Positions 57,501 through 64,000 of a DNA stretch of 64,000 nucleotides are shown here, in pieces. Within the stretch, counting starts at the first letter, position 1. Every line of letters starts with the position of its first letter. A program made the position numbers and the translations under genes. The notes under the pieces were generated by a model. It was not told the origin of the DNA, searched no databases, and saw only the letters and a program-made list of their open reading frames with translations. Origin of the DNA: Conoideocrella luteorostrata (taxonomy: Eukaryota > Ascomycota > Sordariomycetes > Hypocreales > Clavicipitaceae); NCBI GenBank assembly GCA_032433595.1, contig JASWJB010000048.1, positions 117,177 through 181,176 on the forward strand. Reading direction: 5' to 3'.

Positions 57501-60177
57501 TCTTTGCCAATTTGCCTGCTCTTGAGTCGGAGTTGAGCAACTCACTTCTAGCCAGGTAAGACCAAACCCGGCTTGGCTGAGAGGCCAAGATAGAATCCAG
57601 AAACTTCACACATGAATTCAACACGTTAATCGCCTCCTCCTCGCTCATGGCAAGTTCATCTTGCATGTAGTAATCCATCGTGTCGCATATCACTGTCACA
57701 ATATCTTTGCCGCCGCTAATATGTTTACTCATCTCAGCCAAGAGATTGCTCTCTTCATGGATAAGGGCAGTGCTTGATTGTGGTCCAGCACGAAGAGACT
57801 CCATCCGGAAGAGACTCGCGAATAGAGTGATAACCTCGGCTACCTCTTCTGGCTGCAGCATTCCCAATTCGCATCGATACCCCTCCTTCACAAGATTAAT
57901 TTCGAGATGTCGCCCAAGTAGAGAGAGCGATGAGTGAGGATATTCCATGAGGACCACTCTGCCAGTATCAGTGATAAACCTGCCATAGCTCCCAACCGGC
58001 AGTCTGTAAGCGTCGTCCTCTATATACCGCCTGCTCCACGAGGAGGACAAGGATATAAGTGGCACCTCCTCCAAGAGAACAAATGCGTTGGTGTTCTCGT
58101 CCTCTTGAACCAATTCATAGGCCTGAAACGAATCTGGAAGTGTAAAAGTTATAGTTGGGGTTAATCTCAGCAAGGCCAGGATAAAGTTGGATCTGTCTGG
58201 GTCGGTCGTGTCCATAGCGGCGGTGCAAAGAGCTTTACACATGCTGATAAATGGTAGAAACTCGTAAGGGTATCGGTCAAGTGCCTGCTGAAAGTAAAAT
58301 TCCATAGTATACTCATCTTGAAGCATACTCGTCAACACGTCTTGTGACGGATCAAAATCATGGCTGGGTAATAGTTGCCAGTATTCCCGGCCCTGAGACA
58401 ATTGCGCGAGCAGAGAGCTGACTGGTCCAGATTGATATCCAATAACAGGGTAGGAGACCTTGAGAAGCTCAAGAAACGTATTCCTCAGTCGAGAGCTGAG
58501 CAATGGAGTCATGCTGCCTTCGGCGGATGGACCCAAGCTATTCGCCATATTGGCCATGATATCAAAGACCCTCCCATGCGCCGTAGCTCCAGATGCCAGC
58601 TGCTCAACAACCTGCAGGTCCTTTGCCGACGTGATATTCTCAAGAAAGCCATCAAACTTGGAAGATTCAATAGAGAATATACTACCAGCAGAATTTCGCC
58701 GGGCCGTTGGTCGAATAACACCACCGGATTCGAAGGTCTCCCGAGCATTTTGTTGCAAAAGATTGTCTCTTTTTTCGGTTCGACTTTGGTATGACACATT
58801 CATGCGGTGGAGCAGAAGTGTCCAGGCAAAAATGACCGGCGTTGCACTTTCACAGTCGAGGCTGGCAGCATTCATCACACTTTTGTGTACTTGCTCCAGA
58901 ACGTCCGACAGAATCAAATACGAGTCGTACATGTCATCAGATGGTGTTGGATCGTCTTCTCTTTCGGCCAGAAAGGTCAAGGATCGAGCAGGCTTGAGAA
59001 GACTCAAGGAAACACCTACGGCCAGTGTTTTCAGCGGCAGAACCAACTCTCTGATTGCTTCATTTATCTACTGAAATGTTAGTAAATCGTGTCGCCAGAA
59101 GCAGAGTCAAGTCACGAACAGGTTGAATGGTGTCAAAAAAGTTGTACATATCCATCAAGGAAAACCATTGGTTAATCACGCTTGAAGGTGGGAAATCGTT
59201 GCCGAGACTGTCGACGACTTGAAATACCACCGAAAGCGAGTGAATGACCTCTGTGAGTAATGTTCTTAGCCAATTTAGCTCGATTTCATCTCGAAGCAGC
59301 AAGCCATCGTCAGTAATTGATATAAGCCCTGCCTCTAAACTCGCCATGCATGTGGTAACTATTTTAAGGTAGCCAGAGAGAAACGATACGCTTTCGTCCT
59401 TCAAGTTGGGAGATATTTTGAGTCTATAGAATGGCGCTAATTTGTCGCCGTCGCGAGCAAATATTGGCAACCGTCCGTATAATCTGATAGATTGCAAGTA
59501 ACCCATAGTCATCATTAAATATTGTCGCTCGGATAGGAAAATGTCGAAGAGCCTTTGCCGTCTAGAGTCGGGTTTCTCAAACTCGGAGATAATTTCGTCG
59601 GCGTCAAGGGCTGCGCCGGGACCCAAATCGGTCATGAACGATGTCCTCTGTCCTTTCTGAATTCCAGCTGCTTCTTGCAAATTTTTTGCATCTTGAGACG
59701 ACAGCGGTCCGACAAGATGCAAAGAAGGACGAAATTGGAGCTCAAGGACAGCTATGCGCAACGCAGCAACCAAGTTGAGTTTCGCACTCTTGCTCAGCCA
59801 TTGGGCATCTTCCTTGAGAAGCTTAATATCGTATTTGTCGGCCGATGCCGAAGTGACGTTAATGGGGGCGATTTTGGTTTCGAAGTCTTTCTGAGAAGCA
59901 TCGCTCGGTGGCGCAAACGCAATAGCTGGATCTTTCAAAATCGTATGGATATATTCGTCAGATATAAAGCTGATGATTTCGGCGCTCTTTTGCCGTCTTC
60001 CGGAATCATCTGATAATGCAGTAGCAACATGTTTCCAAGACCTGGGCGGGTCTGTTAGCAAGCAGACAAACCTCTAACAAAGAGAGCTGGGTGTATGAAG
60101 CTCACAATAGAACCTGCTCGCCTGAGAGACAGTCTCCCAGGGAGGGGAAATATCTGCTGTTAGACACCGGCGCCATT
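54517..60177 (-). CDS. NUP188: nucleoporin NUP188
   Basis: Large alpha-solenoid scaffold of the nuclear pore inner ring. Exons are 60177-60107, 60041-59120, 59067-55933 and 55869-54517 (1826 residues), the length expected of fungal Nup188. The N-terminus YFPSLGDCLSGEQVLLSWKH across intron 1, followed by DDSGRRQ, NVTSASADKYDIKLLKEDAQ, LVAALRIAVLELQ and GPLSSQDAKNLQEAAGI, is the Nup188 pattern rather than that of its paralogue Nup192. The rest is helical throughout. Intron 2 has an unusual donor GTTCGT and a tandem acceptor CAGTAG: use of the first AG would place TAG in frame, so the second must be used. The intron 1 acceptor is CCCAG just downstream of a competing AACAG. Confidence 0.9.
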
Positions 60178-60894
60178 GCCACGAGCGTCAATATAGTGGC
60201 AGTGGCACGCGATGCATCACCTAAGAAAATGTGGTGATAAGATGTTGGTGTTGACGCGATTCAGCCGCGAACTTGGCAGCATCTGACGGCTGACCTGCAA
60301 GCTCACTGCTTGGTGCTGCTAAAATGTCGAACTTTTTGGCCGGAGCTCCAACGCGCTGCAGGACAAACGCCGAAGATCAGCCGGACAGGTACCCGTCCTG
60401 GGGTCGGTGCGATTGCCGGAGACAGGGTTGGATGGAAGCTCAGTTTGCGCACTGTGAATCCGCCACCACCCAAGCCTTTGATATGTATGGTGTTGCATTA
60501 TCTCAACTATGGACAAAAGGGGAATTGCACTTACTTTTCATGATACTGAATCATAGGGGTGTTGAATACCTTATTATCGTATGTAATTTGATCGTAAGCG
60601 GAGAGCAAACAACCATTCTCACTCATCGCCGCATTCAGAAGGGCACAGTGCAGCTCGTTCTCGCCAGACGGTATTATTCTTGTGCTTGATTTTTCCTGTT
60701 ACAACAGTCATAGCCTCGTGTCTAGCTGATTATCAGACCTGGTATTGCCGGGTCCCGATTCCAGTTCTACTCAGCTGCAACTCAATTCCCTCCACCATCA
60801 TTAAGCTTGTATCCAATTCTCCTGTTCGAATTAGTTTGATATTTTCTGAGCATTTCCAAGACGGGGCCAGTTCAACGGCTAACCATTCGCCATA
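60178..60894. other. divergent promoter region of NUP188 and TRPC
   Basis: About 720 bp between the two start codons. No gene was supported; frames at 60310-60689 lack motifs. The sequence near TRPC is pyrimidine-rich, as in fungal leaders. Confidence 0.5.
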
Positions 60895-63249
60895 ATGCCA
60901 ACGACTCCCGCACTCGTTGATCACTCACCCCACCAGCCAGAGCCATCACCCCCAGTGGCAACGGCGTCAAACCTCGTTCTTATCGACAACTATGACTCCT
61001 TCACTTGGAATATTTATCAATATCTCATTCTAGAAGGAGCAACTGTTCACGTCTTCAGAAATGACCAGATCACCGTAGATGAATTGGTGAAGAAGAATCC
61101 AACGCAGCTTATCATTAGTCCTGGCCCTGGTCATCCCACCACCGATTCCGGCGTGAGCAGAGACGCCATCCGACACTTTGCTGGGAAAATCCCAATATTC
61201 GGTGTGTGCATGGGGCTGTGAGTATTTCCCTTAATTATTCTCATTGCTGCATTTTACCTGAATCATTGGCTTACACCTACTCTCAGCCAATGCATGTTTG
61301 ATGTATATGGCGGCGAAGTCGGCTCTGCCGGAGAGTGGCTGCATGGCAAGACATCACCGCTCACTCACGACTCCAAAGGTGTTTTTGCTGGTCTAGAACA
61401 AGGTCTTCCGGTGACTCGATACCATTCTTTGGCAGGAACCCATGTAACGCTGCCTGAATGTTTGGAGGTGACGTCTTGGGTCGCAAAAGATGATGGTTCA
61501 CCCGGCATAATCCAGGGTGTTCGTCACAAAATTTTCGCCATGGAAGGCGTCCAGTTCCATCCCGAAAGTATTCTCACCGCTCATGGCCGGAAGATTATTA
61601 AGAACTTTCTGCATATGCAAGGCGGCACCTGGGAGGAGAATGAACGGCTTCAGAAATCAGCATCGACCAACGGCACCACGCCAGGTGCTGCGTCAAAAAA
61701 GAACAACATCCTGCAAAGAATCTATGAGAACCGGAAGGCCGCCGTGGCAATTCAGAAAGAACTCCCTTCTCAAAGAATGTCCGATCTTCAAGCCGCTTAC
61801 GATTCGAACGCTGCACCCACCCAAGTTCCATTTGTTGCTCGGCTCAAGCAGTCCCCGTTTGACGTAGCCCTCATGGCGGAGATCAAGCGTGGGTCGCCGT
61901 CCAAGGGCATATTCGCTCTTGAGATTAATGCCCCCACGCAAGCACGAAAGTACGCCTTAGCTGGCGCCAGTGTGATTTCAGTTCTGACGGAGCCGGAGTG
62001 GTTCAAAGGGAGCATTGCAGATCTTCATGCTGTTAGGCAGGTACTCGACGGTATGCCAAACAGGCCGGCGATTTTACGAAAAGAGTTCATCTTCGACGAG
62101 TACCAGATCCTGGAAGCAAGGTTGGCAGGTGCTGATACTGTACTTTTGATTGTCAAGATGCTCGAACCCGAACTGCTTGAGCGCCTGTACAAGTACTCCC
62201 AGTCGTTGGGAATGGAGCCATTGGTCGAAGTTCAGACCGCCGAGGAGATGGAAATTGCTGTGAAGCTGGGATCAAAGGTCATAGGTGTCAATAACAGAAA
62301 TTTGGAGAGTTTCGAGGTGGATATGGATACCACAGGACGTTTGCGAAAGATGGTCCCTGCCAGCACCTTGATATGCGCTCTCAGTGGTATCAACAGCCAC
62401 AAGGATGTTCTCATGTGCAAGGATGACGGAGTCAACGCGGTTCTTGTCGGGGAGTCCATCATGCGAGCGCCAGATGCCAGTGCATTTATCACTGAGCTCT
62501 GTTCAGGATCCAAGCCTGCAGAAATCAAGAGACAGCCGAAGCCCCTTTTTGTCAAGATATGCGGAACTCGAAGCGCCGAGGCAGCCAAGCAGGCTGTTCA
62601 GTCCAAGGCTGATTTTGTCGGAATTTGCCTCGTCCCAGGCGCAAAACGGTGCATCTCGCATGAGACGGCGCTTGCGATCTCAGCTGCTGTTCATTCTTCC
62701 CCCAACAATCTGGACCACAGAATCGAAGAACAGATTTCGACAAATAGTGCCACCGATTTCTATGCTGCCGCCGAGAGCAGACTTCAAAGCTCGAGCACTC
62801 GACTTGTGGGCATCTTCCAGAACCAACCTCTCAGTGAAGTCCTGGAGAAGCAGAGGACCTACAACTTGGATCTAGTGCAACTTCACGGCGACGAGCCAAT
62901 TGAGTGGGCAAGGATCATTCCCGTCCCCGTCATCCGAGCTTTCAAGCCAGGCCACGTCGGAATCGGACTGCGTGGCTACCATACCGTCCCACTGCTTGAC
63001 TCTGGTGCCGGGACGGGTAAGCTTTTAGACGTGTCGAGTGTCAAAGCCACGCTGGAACGAGATCCTGATTTACGCATTTTTTTGGCCGGGGGGTTGAATC
63101 CGGACAACGTCACTGAGGCTGTCACTGCACTGGGAGAGTTGAGCGACCGTGTCATTGGTGTAGATGTCAGCAGTGGTGTGGAGGAGGATGGCAAGCAGAG
63201 CTTGGCCAAGATTGCTGCGTTTGTCAGTGCCGGGAAAGCAATTCGATGA
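60895..63249 (+). CDS. trpC: trifunctional tryptophan biosynthesis protein (GATase / IGPS / PRAI)
   Basis: One polypeptide supplies three activities: the glutamine amidotransferase subunit of anthranilate synthase, indole-3-glycerol phosphate synthase, and phosphoribosylanthranilate isomerase. Exons are 60895-61217 and 61287-63249 (761 residues). The GATase domain (about 25-230) has [26 protein letters not shown], the nucleophile in GVCMGLQC split by the intron, and VQFHPES with the catalytic His. The IGPS domain (about 255-515) shows [44 protein letters not shown] and [11 protein letters not shown]. The PRAI domain (about 530-761) starts [15 protein letters not shown] with its Cys, and ends with [15 protein letters not shown] and [12 protein letters not shown]. 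The arrangement is the standard one for filamentous fungi; component I must lie elsewhere. Confidence 0.96.
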
Positions 63250-63753
63250 AGAATAGATGTGTCGCGAAACCATAGTATAAAGATTTACCTTGTGTCCCTG
63301 ATCTTTCGATAAGGGCGAAATGTGATATATGGACAGGACTGTAATGGCTCTCAACAGCTTCCCTCATGTCGCGGCCAGCTCACCCACTCGTCCACATCAA
63401 GTCAGATCCATTCCAAGAGGCGGTGCCACGAAGTTGACAACCCGAGCGAGCTGTTCTCATATACTCACAATGGGCTTTTCAACTCCATCCCATCTCATTC
63501 CTTCTTACCCCCCGACCTCTCCAGCCATATCTGAGCTCAAGTTATTCCTCTCTATGGTCCCTAACCCGCCTCCACCTCCTGATGCCACGCTCACTCATAT
63601 CAACCCATTTTCATATTCTCTGTAAACGTCCACCAACGACACATTCACCATACCTCCCCAACTTCCAGTCTACTCTCTCCTCTTCCCACTAGACAACCCG
63701 TTCCTTACATTTTCACAGTTGCTCCCCAGCTCCATTCAGTAATATCCATCAGC
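63250..63753. other. intergenic region between TRPC and BRCT gene
   Basis: Holds the 3' UTR of TRPC and the promoter and leader of the next gene. It is CT-rich from about 63590 to 63740. Small frames (63322-63625) are not supported. Confidence 0.5.
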
Positions 63754-63937
63754 ATGCCCAAACCAATCTTCAAGAACGTCATAATCGCAGCAGCGGGCCC
63801 CATCCCAGGCAATTTCACTCTGGCAGACCTTCAGAGATGGACACGGTTAAGAAGAGGAACTTTCACGGAAGCCTTCGACGATCACGTAACTCATCTGCTC
63901 TGCACGAAAGAGCAATTCAACACCCGACTTCCGCGAG
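63754..63937 (+). CDS. BRCT-domain protein, first exon (gene continues beyond window)
   Basis: The ATG at 63754 opens a 61-codon exon ending CCGCGAG before a GTTTGT donor. It reads FKNVIIAAAGPIPGNFTLAD, then LQRWTRLRRGTFTEAFDDHVTHLLCTKEQFN. This is the start of a BRCT domain, with the first strand, a G-P/G turn, and the THLLCT strand seen in small fungal BRCT proteins. BRCT domains bind phosphoproteins or DNA ends in damage responses. The remainder, including the conserved W-x(3)-C/S motif, lies outside. The intron begins with a 20-C run. Confidence 0.7.
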
Positions 63938-63946
63938 GTTTGTCAT

Positions 63947-63966
63947 CCCCCCCCCCCCCCCCCCCC
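63947..63966. repeat. poly-C tract of 20
   Basis: Twenty consecutive cytosines lie just inside the predicted first intron of the BRCT gene, followed by CT-rich sequence. Its length is likely variable and prone to sequencing error. Confidence 0.8.
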
Positions 63967-64000
63967 TCTCTTATTCTTCCTCTTCTTCGTCTCTTTTCTT

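Noticed and set aside
54517..60177. Assignment as NUP192
   Set aside because: The N-terminal pattern CLSGEQVLLSWKH...DDSGRRQ and the 1826-residue length fit Nup188 better than its paralogue.
1..64000. tRNA or 5S rRNA genes
   Set aside because: I looked for A-box/B-box pairs and the conserved 5S core and found none convincing; a covariance-model search would settle it.

Overview
The window looks like nuclear DNA of a filamentous ascomycete (Pezizomycotina, probably Sordariomycetes and perhaps Hypocreales; the rank is inference). The grounds are short 45-140 nt introns with GT...CTAAC/CTGAC...AG signals, a GPI10-NUP188-ATG1-TRPC type gene content, a trifunctional tryptophan gene of fungal layout, a PTH11-like receptor, and a NACHT-ankyrin (STAND/NLR) gene. 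An 8-10 bp motif TACGGAGTAC (or its complement GTACTCCGTA) is scattered through the non-coding DNA. No tRNA, rRNA, CRISPR array or intact transposon was seen.

Left part (1-20.8 kb) is accessory in character: sparse genes, long AT-rich or repeat-bearing spacers. It holds the partial PTH11-like rhodopsin-domain receptor (minus), a kinase-like protein (minus), a small secreted protein with Kex2-type dibasic sites and tandem repeats in its promoter region (plus), an alpha/beta hydrolase of the proline iminopeptidase type (minus), a NACHT-ankyrin gene with an in-frame TGA (minus), a FAD monooxygenase flanked by two diverged direct repeats (plus), and a small helical hypothetical protein (minus).

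Middle part (20.8-31.8 kb) is housekeeping: RPA49 of RNA polymerase I (minus), a possible tiny gene diverging from it, the 25-residue ribosomal protein eL41 (minus, found only by splicing two coding pieces), an FHA-domain Ser/Thr kinase of Mek1/Chk2 type (plus), a zeta-toxin-like P-loop kinase (minus) and the autophagy kinase ATG1 (minus).

Right part (31.8-64 kb) alternates large gene-poor spacers (31.8-38.6 and 48.0-53.4 kb) with conserved genes: ornithine aminotransferase (minus), GPI mannosyltransferase GPI10 (plus), a RhoGAP protein (minus), a decayed LEAK-motif pseudogene (plus), TIM9 (plus), NUP188 (minus), the trifunctional TRPC gene (plus) and the first exon of a BRCT-domain gene running off the end (plus). 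The genes do not form one pathway or a biosynthetic cluster. Exon joins given here were worked out by eye from splice signals, and the reading phase was checked by adding exon lengths.
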